A stretch of DNA of 49,772 nucleotides from the IMG/VR virus record IMGVR_UViG_3300035698_014061, positions 1-49,772 of that record; one strand, given 5' to 3'. Below, in pieces: positions 17,402 to 23,720 of the stretch (position 1 is the stretch's first letter; every line of letters begins with the position of its first letter). Under the pieces are notes generated by a model. The model saw only the letters and a list, made by a program, of their open reading frames with translations. It did not search any database and was not told the origin of the DNA. Source of the stretch: a virus. The translations under genes and the position numbers were made by a program.

Positions 17402-17566
17402 TTATGAGCAGATAAAAAAAGGAACTGACCCACAACCAATAAGATCAGTTCCTAACAAAAGGATCCGAGTGAATAGTAAAACTGGACACGATCCAAATAA
17501 AACCACCACACCCGTTACCATCATGAGTTCTTTCATGAGTTCTTGTTTATTACAGTTCCATTTCAT
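17402..17566 (-). CDS. Small membrane protein
   Basis: 54 residues. A polar N-terminus (MKWNCNKQELMKELM) is followed by an almost entirely hydrophobic stretch (VTGVVVLFGSCPVLLF, then LLLGTDLIGCGSVPFF) long enough for one or two membrane helices, with four cysteines. AAGGAG lies upstream, and a short-spacer promoter at 17642-17617 precedes it. The terminator at 17452-17414 lies within its last codons, which is odd but workable; alternatively the ORF is incidental and the unit makes an untranslated RNA of about 200 bases. Confidence 0.45.
   Translation of the reverse strand: MKWNCNKQELMKELMMVTGVVVLFGSCPVLLFTRILLLGTDLIGCGSVPFFICS
17414..17452 (-). terminator. Intrinsic terminator
   Basis: On the minus strand GGAACTGA (17452-17445) pairs perfectly with TCAGTTCC (17428-17421) across a 16-base loop, followed by seven T residues (17420-17414). 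It closes the small unit that starts at the 17642 promoter and insulates it from the terminase operon. Confidence 0.8.
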
Positions 17567-17616
17567 TTCTCCTTAAATTATTAACCATCAATTTCTCAGG
17601 CTTTCTTCGTTACCTT

Positions 17617-17642
17617 ATTATACACCCCAGCACGGATGACAC
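17617..17642 (-). promoter_or_regulatory. Short-spacer promoter (GTGTCA-N14-TATAAT)
   Basis: GTGTCA (17642-17637), 14 bases, then TGTATAATAAGG-type -10 (TATAAT at 17622-17617). The TG immediately before TATAAT is shared with other members of the series. It drives the 54-residue membrane ORF. Tandem 21-base repeats lie just upstream. Confidence 0.5.
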
Positions 17643-17660
17643 GACCTTCTAAATTATTTT

Positions 17661-17702
17661 CTTTTGAGTGTGGAGTGTACTCTTTTGAGTGTGGAGTGTA
17701 CT
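17661..17702. repeat. Two perfect 21-bp tandem repeats
   Basis: The 21-base unit CTTTTGAGTGTGGAGTGTACT occurs twice back to back (17661-17681 and 17682-17702). One copy equals two helical turns, so bound proteins would face the same side of the DNA. It sits about 20 bases upstream of the 17642 promoter, suggesting operator or activator sites. Confidence 0.75.
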
Positions 17703-17771
17703 CTTCTTTTTAGTATTCACTTGGATTCATACAAAAGAACCTTCATGGGATTTCCAAGACTTCCGACTTTT

Positions 17772-17903
17772 TTATTTTCCTTTATCTTCCTTGTTTATTA
17801 CACGAACTTTATTCAACAGCTCTATTATGCTTTTCAAAATTAGTTTATCAGTTGTGATTACCACTACCTCTTCTTTTACAATCAGCTGGTTTTTTGCACG
17901 CAA
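17772..17903 (-). CDS. Possible frameshifted extension of the 18136 gene
   Basis: Forty-three codons with protein-like composition (for example NQLIVKEEVVVITTD, then KLILKSIIELLNKV) lie in the -1 frame relative to the end of the preceding gene. The frames meet at a run of seven T residues on the minus strand (17914-17908). No ATG or good ribosome site precedes this frame (a TTG at 17903 is the first possible start). It could be reached by a -1 slip, be joined through an assembly indel, or be a separate TTG-started gene. Confidence 0.35.
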   Translation of the reverse strand: MRAKNQLIVKEEVVVITTDKLILKSIIELLNKVRVINKEDKGK

Positions 17904-18136
17904 GGCGAAAAAAATGGGAGGCGTGTCTTGGTGAGTTCAAAATAATATCCGTCACTGGTTAGCTCATCGATAAGGATTTGCATCTCTCCTGTTTCATCAT
18001 CAAAGGAAAATTCCTGTTGTTCTGTTTCCAGAGGCCCTTGCATATATTGAACGTAGCCAGACGATCGCAGCGTGGTGACTTCTATCGGACGTCCCGGCTG
18101 AACAGTATTAAATAAAAAGAGAGCCTGTTGGATCAT
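17882..18136 (-). CDS. Hypothetical protein
   Basis: 84 residues. The N-terminus (MIQQALFLFNTVQPGRPIEV) is followed by a GYVQYMQG strand and an acidic middle (FSFDDETGEMQILIDELTSD), then GYYFELTKTR. It looks like a small folded domain with no recognised family. The start at 18136 has GAAGG upstream and lies inside the 3' end of the preceding gene (29-base overlap). A run of seven Ts near its 3' end may allow a frameshift into an extra 43 codons. Confidence 0.55.
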   Translation of the reverse strand: MIQQALFLFNTVQPGRPIEVTTLRSSGYVQYMQGPLETEQQEFSFDDETGEMQILIDELTSDGYYFELTKTRLPFFSPCVQKTS

Positions 18137-18359
18137 TTTGACCTTCACTACCAAGAACTATTTGAAAAGCCAATTCTAATTCAACAGGACAGGAAACGTC
18201 GCCGACAAAAAGAACTCCATCACTCCTCCAAGAATAATCCATCAGGGATGCTATTTGTCCTTCACAGTAAGCAGCTCTCAGCATACGGATGACTCTATCT
18301 CCGTTCAGGGTTCGCTTATCGCCGATCAATCGCTCGATGATTTGTTCTCGTGTACTCAT
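18108..18359 (-). CDS. Hypothetical protein
   Basis: 83 residues. The N-terminal half is helical (STREQIIERLIGDKRTLNGD), the second half contains strands (DGVLFVGDVSCPVELELAF). No family recognised. The ATG at 18359 has AAAGGAAAAC upstream and a short-spacer promoter 44 bases further up, so it is the first gene of its leftward unit. Confidence 0.6.
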   Translation of the reverse strand: MSTREQIIERLIGDKRTLNGDRVIRMLRAAYCEGQIASLMDYSWRSDGVLFVGDVSCPVELELAFQIVLGSEGQNDPTGSLFI

Positions 18360-18402
18360 TTTGTTTTCCTTTCAGTTCAGTAAAGTTTTGCATGACTGCT
18401 TT

Positions 18403-18428
18403 ATTATACCAACCCTTCAGCATGTCAC
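18403..18428 (-). promoter_or_regulatory. Short-spacer promoter (GTGACA-N14-TATAAT)
   Basis: GTGACA (18428-18423), 14 bases, TATAAT (18408-18403) followed by AAAG. TTGG before the -10 box would also give an extended -10 element (TGG-TATAAT), so normal sigma70 recognition is possible at this site. Confidence 0.55.
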
Positions 18429-18516
18429 ATTTCCTTTTAATAAAAAATTCCTGGAAGGAGCTCTTTATCAATCACTCCTTTAGAAACCTTTTTCTTCTAC
18501 TCACTTGAGTAGGTAG

Positions 18517-18783
18517 AAAAGAGCCCTAGCGTTTAGGACTCTTTGAAACTTTTGAGTGAGGCTTTCAAAGTGGATCTCTGTCAAACCATTTTGCTGGGAG
18601 CGGCCAGCCACTGCCCAGAGATCAAGGAGTGCAAAAGCAAATGCTTTTGGAATGGGCTAGGGCCTTGCCCATCTCATTTACGTCTTCCTGCCTACTGCCC
18701 CGCAGGATATTTGGGAACGGATCTTGACCGCAGTCATTCCCGGATCCGTCGCCGGGATCGCTCAACAGGGAGCTTTTTTCAGC
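18517..18783 (-). ncRNA. Candidate multi-hairpin non-coding RNA (about 265 nt)
   Basis: A TTGACA-13-TATAAT promoter at 18814-18790 would start a leftward RNA near 18783, and a terminator at 18541-18517 (GAGTCCTA/TAGGGCTC with one wobble, then TTTT) would end it. Between them are successive hairpins: ACGGATC/GATCCGT arms at 18717-18723 and 18743-18749 with an inner TGAC/GTCA; TCCTGC/GCAGGA at 18686-18691 and 18702-18707; ATGGGC/GCCCAT at 18652-18657 and 18667-18672; CAAAAGC/GCTTTTG at 18632-18638 and 18643-18649; GATCTCTG/CAGAGATC at 18573-18580 and 18616-18623; CTTTGAAA/TTTCAAAG at 18541-18548 and 18563-18570. Only very short ORFs without ribosome sites lie on this strand. It matches no RNA family known to me; function unknown. 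Confidence 0.65.
18521..18541 (-). terminator. Terminator of the multi-hairpin RNA
   Basis: GAGTCCTA (18541-18534) pairs with TAGGGCTC (18528-18521) around a 5-base loop, followed on the minus strand by TTTTCT. On the plus strand the same stem has a C-A mismatch and no good T tract, so it works better leftward. A further 6-base hairpin, CTACTC-ACTT-GAGTAG, follows at 18497-18512. Confidence 0.6.
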
Positions 18784-18789
18784 TATTTT

Positions 18790-18814
18790 ATTATACAGGA
18801 AATTTGGATGTCAA
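18790..18814 (-). promoter_or_regulatory. Short-spacer promoter (TTGACA-N13-TATAAT) of the ncRNA
   Basis: Perfect TTGACA (18814-18809) and perfect TATAAT (18795-18790) with 13 bases between, and TG directly before the -10 box. The same geometry recurs before the zinc-finger and 49-residue genes. Confidence 0.65.
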
Positions 18815-18923
18815 AGAACTTATCTGGGCACTTTTCTTTATTTCCCTTATATTTCAGAGAAAATTCTTAAAAGTGGAGCCGAAAAGACTTAAAAAATTTC
18901 TGTCAAAATAAAAGATTTTGTCA

Positions 18924-18952
18924 TGGACCATTATTGGTTTTGCCAATATACT
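18924..18952 (+). promoter_or_regulatory. Rightward sigma70-like promoter with palindromic operator
   Basis: TGGACC (18924-18929, 4/6) and TATACT (18947-18952, 5/6) are 17 bases apart. Inside the spacer and touching the -10 box is an inverted repeat TATTGG-N5-CCAATA (18932-18948), ideally placed for a repressor such as the XRE protein at 22912. It is the best candidate for the main early promoter of the rightward operon. Confidence 0.5.
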
Positions 18953-19044
18953 TAGATAGTTGGATGATTAAAACAGAATAAAGATATTAGGATGGCAGCG
19001 AAAGCAGAACGATCGGGTGCAACCGAAGTTGGTCAGACCTTTTG

Positions 19045-19131
19045 AAAAGTTCAAACCTGTGAGTGCGGATTTATAGCGTGGCTCCTTCGAGCCTGACGGT
19101 GAGACAAGGTTACAGTGCTTTGAACTTTTTT
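19045..19131 (+). promoter_or_regulatory. Structured leader with terminator-like stem
   Basis: AAAAGTTCAAA (19045-19055) is fully complementary to TTTGAACTTTT (19119-19129), which runs into a T6 tract. Inside lie a GGCTC-CTTC-GAGCC hairpin and a CTGT/ACAG pairing next to the outer stem. It is about 100 bases before the first rightward gene and downstream of the 18924 promoter, so it could be an attenuator, riboswitch-like element or antitermination site. The 63 bases inside the outer stem are too many for a simple terminator loop. Confidence 0.5.
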
Positions 19132-19230
19132 GGCTTGAAGAAAGTCATCGATCGGGAGTAGTCCTTAAAAGTGCTGCGACGCACTTCGATCGTTTGGAAA
19201 TTGAAAACTACTTTTTACAGGAGAACGAAA

Positions 19231-19422
19231 ATGAGCAAGGCAAAAACAAACCATCTGAAAAAAGTTATAACAGTTGTCGGAGAAGACATACTGGGTCACA
19301 GCATCACAAGCAAAGACATCGACCGTTGCATTGAGCATTTGGAAGATGAAAAGGACATGGCTGAAATGGAAAATACTTTTTACGACGAACACAACGCCAT
19401 TAAAGATTTCTTCAAAAACTAA
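19231..19422 (+). CDS. Small acidic hypothetical protein
   Basis: 63 residues beginning MSKAKTNHLKKVITVVGEDI and ending in an acidic helical region with the motif DEKDMAEMENTFYDEHNAIK. No family recognised. The ATG at 19231 follows CAGGAGAACG. It is the first gene of the rightward operon, directly before the MoxR-like ATPase. Early small acidic proteins in phages often bind host enzymes, but that is only a possibility. Confidence 0.65.
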   Translation: MSKAKTNHLKKVITVVGEDILGHSITSKDIDRCIEHLEDEKDMAEMENTFYDEHNAIKDFFKN

Positions 19423-19490
19423 GAACCAAAAACCAAGAACCCAAAACTTTATAGAACAAAACCGAACCACTAACTACTTAGGAGACTATC

Positions 19491-20480
19491 ATGAGAGCCA
19501 CAAAACTAATTCAATTGCTAACGACATGCATCATCAACAACAAATCCGTCCTGATCAAAGGAGCACCGGGAGTCGGCAAAAGCGACATCGTGAAGCAAGC
19601 TGCTGAAGCAGCGGGTGCGGATCTTATCATCACCCATCCAGTTGTCGAAGACCCAACCGATAAAAAAGGCTTGCCGGGAATCGTAGACGGGCAGGCGGAG
19701 TTCCTGCCCTATGGCGATTTGCGGAAGATGATGAAAGCCAAGAAGAAAACAGTGGTGCTCATCGATGACCTCGGTCAAGCACCGGCGTGCGTCCAAGCAG
19801 CCAACATGCAGCTGCTGCTTGCTCGAGAGATCAACGGCAAAAAGATTTCAAATCACATAGTATTCATCGCTGCGACGAATCGCAGAGAAGATCGAGCGGG
19901 AGTCACCGGCGTACTTGAGCCGATCAAATCAAGATTCAAAACGATTGTCCAGCTGGACGTTGACGTGAATGACTGGTGCGATTGGGCACTGACGAACGGA
20001 GTGGCTCCTGTAGTAGTCGCCTTCGCTCGCTTTCGACCGGGGCTGCTGACCGATCCGGGAGCTGCTACTAATGACATCGTGAATCGCCCGAGTCCTCGTA
20101 CGGTCACCAACCTGAGTGAGCTGTATTTACTCGGCATAGAGGATCTGGAGACCTTGTCCGGAACAGCGGGTAGATCCTTCGCCACAGAGTACATCGGGTT
20201 CCTGAGCGTTTGGAAATCCTTACCTGACTTTGATCGGGTTTTTAGTGACCCGGAAAATGCGAAAGTGCCTACCGAACCGGCAGCACTGTATGCAGTAGCT
20301 ACTGCGTTGGCTTCGCGGGTCAACAAAGACAATGCCAGTCAAGCGATCAAGTACGCTGTGAGACTGCCTGACGAGTTCGGTGTATTGGCTATCCGCGACA
20401 CGTTGAAGACCTGCTCGGAAGCAGCCAACAATCCTCAGTTCATCAACTGGGCAAACGAACACCAAGATTACCTCGTGTAG
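19491..20480 (+). CDS. MoxR-like AAA+ ATPase
   Basis: 329 residues. Walker A GAPGVGKS at residues 24-31, Walker B VVLIDDLGQ near 88-96, and sensor-1 IAATNRRED typical of MoxR/RavA-type ATPases (compare dynein-related AAA+). These ATPases usually work with a VWA-domain partner to remodel or insert cofactors into proteins. The VWA partner is two genes downstream. The ATG follows AGGAGACTATC. Confidence 0.85.
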   Translation: MRATKLIQLLTTCIINNKSVLIKGAPGVGKSDIVKQAAEAAGADLIITHPVVEDPTDKKGLPGIVDGQAEFLPYGDLRKMMKAKKKTVVLIDDLGQAPACVQAANMQLLLAREINGKKISNHIVFIAATNRREDRAGVTGVLEPIKSRFKTIVQLDVDVNDWCDWALTNGVAPVVVAFARFRPGLLTDPGAATNDIVNRPSPRTVTNLSELYLLGIEDLETLSGTAGRSFATEYIGFLSVWKSLPDFDRVFSDPENAKVPTEPAALYAVATALASRVNKDNASQAIKYAVRLPDEFGVLAIRDTLKTCSEAANNPQFINWANEHQDYLV

Positions 20481-20542
20481 TCTGACGGCATCCAAAAAAA
20501 CAAAAACACGAAACCGCCCTTTTGGGCACAAAAGGATCTATC

Positions 20543-21457
20543 ATGAACGCTACTGCTATAACAACCAAGTATGACGAGCTGGACATGAAAACACAAACCC
20601 AAGACATAACAACCCGAGCTATGCTTTCCAAAGTGAGCTTCAGTCGATGGGACGGGCATGTACGGGACAGGCAGGTCACTGATGAGACTACCTCAAGAAA
20701 GATGGCTGGCGGAGACACAGGCAGCTGGATAACATACCTCCTGCCTCGTCATACTATCCGACCCATCTGGAGAGCAGTGAACAAGGGCAAAGCCATTCAC
20801 GAACGTTACACCTTACCTTGGAGTGAAAATGGATCGAGGATCCTCCCCGCAGATTTATTCATGAAGTACACCGAAGAGATGAGGTCTGCCAAGACTGAAT
20901 TTGAAAACGCAGTTGAGAGCTTCCTTGAGCAGTACGCCAGCATCGTCGAAGATGCCCCTGCGCGACTCGGTGGTATGCATAAGCCTGAACGCTTCCCTTC
21001 CCTTGGTGAAGTCCGTCGCAAATACAGTTGGTCCGTGGACATCTCACCTGTGCCCGCGGCGGGGGACTTCCGAGTGGATGTTGGCGAAAAAGACACCACG
21101 GCTATTCGCGAGGCGATCGAAAAGAAAGTCACTGAGACAGTCAACAAAGCAGTCATGGATGTTTGGGAAAGGCTCCACAAAGAAGTCCGGGAGCTAGGTG
21201 ATATCCTTGAAGATCCGGACAAGACCTTACGAGATGTGCGGATTGAAAAGGTCAAAGAACTTTGCGACTTGCTGCCTGTGCTGAACCTGACAGATGACAA
21301 AGACCTCACAGCCATTAAGAACGAAGTTCAAAAGAATCTCGCTAGTGCCATTCCTCAGGAGATTCGAGAGAACTTGGCCGAACGAGATAAAAAAGCCAAA
21401 GAAGCCACCATCATTTTGGAGAAGATGAAAGGGTTCATGAGCAAACGCGAAAATTGA
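20543..21457 (+). CDS. DUF3150-like protein of the ATPase-VWA module
   Basis: 304 residues, mostly helical, with a long charged C-terminal half that is likely coiled coil. It resembles DUF3150-type proteins, which commonly lie between a MoxR-like ATPase and a VWA protein in phages and plasmids; I am basing this on position, size and general composition. The start at 20543 follows AAAGGATC. It probably forms a complex with the two neighbours. Confidence 0.6.
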   Translation: MNATAITTKYDELDMKTQTQDITTRAMLSKVSFSRWDGHVRDRQVTDETTSRKMAGGDTGSWITYLLPRHTIRPIWRAVNKGKAIHERYTLPWSENGSRILPADLFMKYTEEMRSAKTEFENAVESFLEQYASIVEDAPARLGGMHKPERFPSLGEVRRKYSWSVDISPVPAAGDFRVDVGEKDTTAIREAIEKKVTETVNKAVMDVWERLHKEVRELGDILEDPDKTLRDVRIEKVKELCDLLPVLNLTDDKDLTAIKNEVQKNLASAIPQEIRENLAERDKKAKEATIILEKMKGFMSKREN

Positions 21458-21529
21458 TTTGACGCTCCTTCCCTTTCGGGGGATCTGCGACACACTAACT
21501 TTATAACCACCAACTTGAGGAGACCTATT

Positions 21530-22714
21530 GTGAAAAACAAATATCACGAAATCCTAAAAAGAATCCAAAAGGCACGAACGATTTTACTATTGGACCACCC
21601 ATTCTTCGGCACTCTTTCGATACGTTTGAAAGTCATCATCGACGAAAACATCAGCACGGCGATGACAGACGGAAAGAGTATCAGATACAGTCCGGTTTTT
21701 GTGGACAACTTAACAGACAAGCAGCTTCGCGGAGTTATTGCTCACGAGGTTCTCCACGTAGCTAACGGTCATTGCTGGCGACGAGGTGCGCGAGATCATG
21801 TCAAGTGGAACATTGCCGCTGATTATGCCATCAACAACATTTTGATAGGCGCCGGCTTCTCCTTACCTCAAGGAGCTTTGATAAGTGACCAGTTGGTAAG
21901 TGCCGAGGAAGAATACAAACGACGATTCCCTCCGACCTTAGAATCAAAAGCTGAGAAAGGGAAAGCTGAGAAAGGGAAAGGCTCCGGCACCGAAGAAGAA
22001 AAAGGACAGGGTTGTGATCCTGGCGGCTGCGGCGGCTTTGAAGACCCGCAACCCGACGACGCTGCGAATGAAAGCAAAGAGGAAGCTATCGAAAAACTCC
22101 GTGATGAGTGGCAGGTAGCTGTCTCGCAAGCATCGCAGCTGGCCGGCGAAACCCATGACAGTTTGAAACGGATGATCAAAGACATCACAAGTCCGGAAGT
22201 TCCTTGGGAAACGTTGCTAAGAGATTTCGTTGAACGCACCGCCCGCAATGACTATGATTGGACTCGTCCCTCACGCCGCTACGTTCATCGAGACGTGATA
22301 ATGCCGAGCCTGGTAAGCAATGAGCTTCCTAGAATTGTTTTGGCAGTGGACACTTCCGGATCCGTTTCGATGGAACGGCTGAGTCAGTTTGCCAAGGAAG
22401 CCTCAAGCATACTTGAATCCTTCGACACTACGATCGATGTAGTGTACTGCGATTATGAAGTCAGAGGAATCGAGACTTACACTAGAGCTGACTTGCCTTT
22501 AGATCCTAAGCCGATCGGCGGTGGTGGTACTCGTTTTGAACCTGTCTTCGATTGGGTTGAGAAACAAAACGAAGAACCGGCTTGCTTGATCTATCTTACG
22601 GATCTGTATGGCAGGTTTCCTTCCGAAGAACCTTCTTATCCAACATTGTGGGTATCGACCTCAGATCAAGATCAAGATAATGTTCCTTTCGGTGATGTGG
22701 TCCAGATCCGCTAG
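21530..22714 (+). CDS. Metallopeptidase-like (DUF2201) and VWA-domain protein
   Basis: 394 residues with a GTG start supported by TGAGGAGACC. The N-terminal domain contains HEVLHVANGH (residues 72-81), a zinc-metallopeptidase-type HExxH motif, and continues as in DUF2201 (WNIAADYAINNIL). Two KAEKG repeats and an acidic linker follow at about 145-190. The C-terminal VWA-like domain starts with the MIDAS pattern DTSGSVS near residue 275 and ends in IYLTDLYGRFP. A ViaA/CobT-like partner for the upstream MoxR ATPase. Followed by a strong terminator. Confidence 0.8.
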   Translation: MKNKYHEILKRIQKARTILLLDHPFFGTLSIRLKVIIDENISTAMTDGKSIRYSPVFVDNLTDKQLRGVIAHEVLHVANGHCWRRGARDHVKWNIAADYAINNILIGAGFSLPQGALISDQLVSAEEEYKRRFPPTLESKAEKGKAEKGKGSGTEEEKGQGCDPGGCGGFEDPQPDDAANESKEEAIEKLRDEWQVAVSQASQLAGETHDSLKRMIKDITSPEVPWETLLRDFVERTARNDYDWTRPSRRYVHRDVIMPSLVSNELPRIVLAVDTSGSVSMERLSQFAKEASSILESFDTTIDVVYCDYEVRGIETYTRADLPLDPKPIGGGGTRFEPVFDWVEKQNEEPACLIYLTDLYGRFPSEEPSYPTLWVSTSDQDQDNVPFGDVVQIR

Positions 22715-22732
22715 GATCCTAAAAGCAAATCG

Positions 22733-22766
22733 CCCCTGACTGGCTCGTAGTTGGTCAGGGGTTTTT
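22733..22766 (+). terminator. Intrinsic terminator after the MoxR-VWA module
   Basis: CCCCTGAC (22733-22740) and GTCAGGGG (22754-22761) form a perfect 8-base stem with a 13-base loop, followed by TTTTT. It separates the first rightward module from the regulator and sigma genes. Confidence 0.85.
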
Positions 22767-22911
22767 GCTGTTTCTGTTGCGTCCCTTCGTTTGTAAAATA
22801 ATCTGAATGAGTTCATATAAGTATTTCTGAGTTGCATTTGTTTTTTCGCTAGAAGGAGCTTATCTAACTGAGTAGTATAGACAAAACCAATGAAGAAAAA
22901 AGGAGAATAAA

Positions 22912-23130
22912 ATGGAGACCAAAAAACCTATCACCACCGGTGGATACGTCCGTAAACTAAGACAAAGAAAAAACATGACCCAGCAAGGGCTCGCTGATCG
23001 AGCGGGGCTGTCTCAAGGATCCGTGTCTCAAATAGAGAGTGATAAGTTCCGACCCCGATGGAACCACGCTCACTCCCTCGCAGATGTTTTGGGAGTGAGC
23101 GTAAAAAGAATTTTATTCCCCCAAAAATGA
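22912..23130 (+). CDS. XRE/Cro-type helix-turn-helix regulator
   Basis: 72 residues with a canonical HTH: YVRKLRQRKNMTQQGLADRA followed by GLSQGSVSQIES and a closing helix (HSLADVLGVSVKRIL). The start follows AAGGAG. It probably represses phage promoters; the palindrome TATTGG-N5-CCAATA at 18932-18948 is a plausible target. No promoter of clear quality was found directly before it. The gene could control timing of the short-spacer promoters, but this is inference. Confidence 0.85.
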   Translation: METKKPITTGGYVRKLRQRKNMTQQGLADRAGLSQGSVSQIESDKFRPRWNHAHSLADVLGVSVKRILFPQK

Positions 23131-23152
23131 CAAAGACATTCCCATGTATAAT
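23127..23152 (+). promoter_or_regulatory. Short-spacer promoter (ATGACA-N14-TATAAT)
   Basis: ATGACA (23127-23132) overlaps the stop of the XRE gene; 14 bases later TATAAT (23147-23152) is preceded by ATG. It lies 22 bases before the sigma-like gene, which suggests that gene could control its own expression. Confidence 0.5.
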
Positions 23153-23174
23153 TTTAACAAGCAGGAGACCAATT

Positions 23175-23720
23175 ATGGAAAAGGCCATCATGAGTTCACA
23201 GGCATGTACGGAAACATACGAAGATGTCAAATATCTAATGCGCAAACAGTGCAGTCGATTCATACAGAAGCACAACCCACCAAATACCTTTGAAGATTTA
23301 TATGGGGAATGTTGTATCTGGTTCATGAAAGCCTATCATCACTTCGACCCATCCCGAGGTGTTCGCTTCTCTACATATCTCGTTTATTATCTCAAGGCGG
23401 CTTTGTATCACAGCTACCAAAAGGAATCTCCTCATGCATTCGGCAAACATCCAAAAAGTGAAGATATTCTAAATGTTTTACCCTCCCCAAACAAACCTTA
23501 CTCCTTTTGGAAAGGGGTCTACAAAGAATTCAGCAAGGATGCCCGGACTGTTATTGATATGTCTTTGCGAGCCTCTACTGAGATTCAACAGGTCGTAAAA
23601 TCTAAAGGCGGTAACACTTTCAACATCCGATCGACTGTCCGCGAAGAGCTCCATAGATGCGGCTGGCAAAAGAAAAGAATACAAAAGACCTTTCGAGAAA
23701 TAGGACAAGGTGCCGAATGA
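23175..23720 (+). CDS. Sigma factor-like protein
   Basis: 181 residues. Residues about 32-80 resemble sigma70 region 2: FEDLYGECCIWFMKAYHHFD followed by RGVRFSTYLVYYLKAALYHS (compare 'DL..EG...L..A...FDP..G.RFSTYA.W.I'). The C-terminal 60 residues are basic and helical and could act as a region 4-like DNA contact, though it is not canonical. Such proteins redirect host RNA polymerase to phage promoters. The start at 23175 follows AGGAGACC. It overlaps the SNF2 gene by 4 bases. Confidence 0.7.
   Translation: MEKAIMSSQACTETYEDVKYLMRKQCSRFIQKHNPPNTFEDLYGECCIWFMKAYHHFDPSRGVRFSTYLVYYLKAALYHSYQKESPHAFGKHPKSEDILNVLPSPNKPYSFWKGVYKEFSKDARTVIDMSLRASTEIQQVVKSKGGNTFNIRSTVREELHRCGWQKKRIQKTFREIGQGAE

Noticed and set aside
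17689-17934. An 81-codon hydrophobic rightward ORF
   Set aside because: Lies opposite leftward genes and a repeat, starts inside the tandem repeat and has no ribosome site. The hydrophobicity is from T-rich codons.
18570-18760. tRNA or tmRNA gene
   Set aside because: Hairpin sizes and spacing do not form a cloverleaf, and there is no CCA end or T-loop motif.
18543-18911. A 122-codon rightward ORF with several cysteines across the ncRNA region
   Set aside because: It opens with TTG and has no ribosome site, and its frame crosses every hairpin of the leftward RNA. Another frame looks equally protein-like for 50 codons, so neither is convincing.
20480-20543. Terminator between the MoxR ATPase and DUF3150-like genes
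   Set aside because: Only a 4-base GCCC/GGGC stem with no following T tract; too weak to call.
21868-22248. 126-codon serine-rich ORF opposite the VWA gene
   Set aside because: Antisense shadow with S/F/P-rich composition and no start signals.
22780-22800. Another short-spacer promoter before the XRE gene
   Set aside because: A TGTAAAATAA element looks like the -10 box, but the only upstream TTGCGT is 11 bases away with three mismatches.
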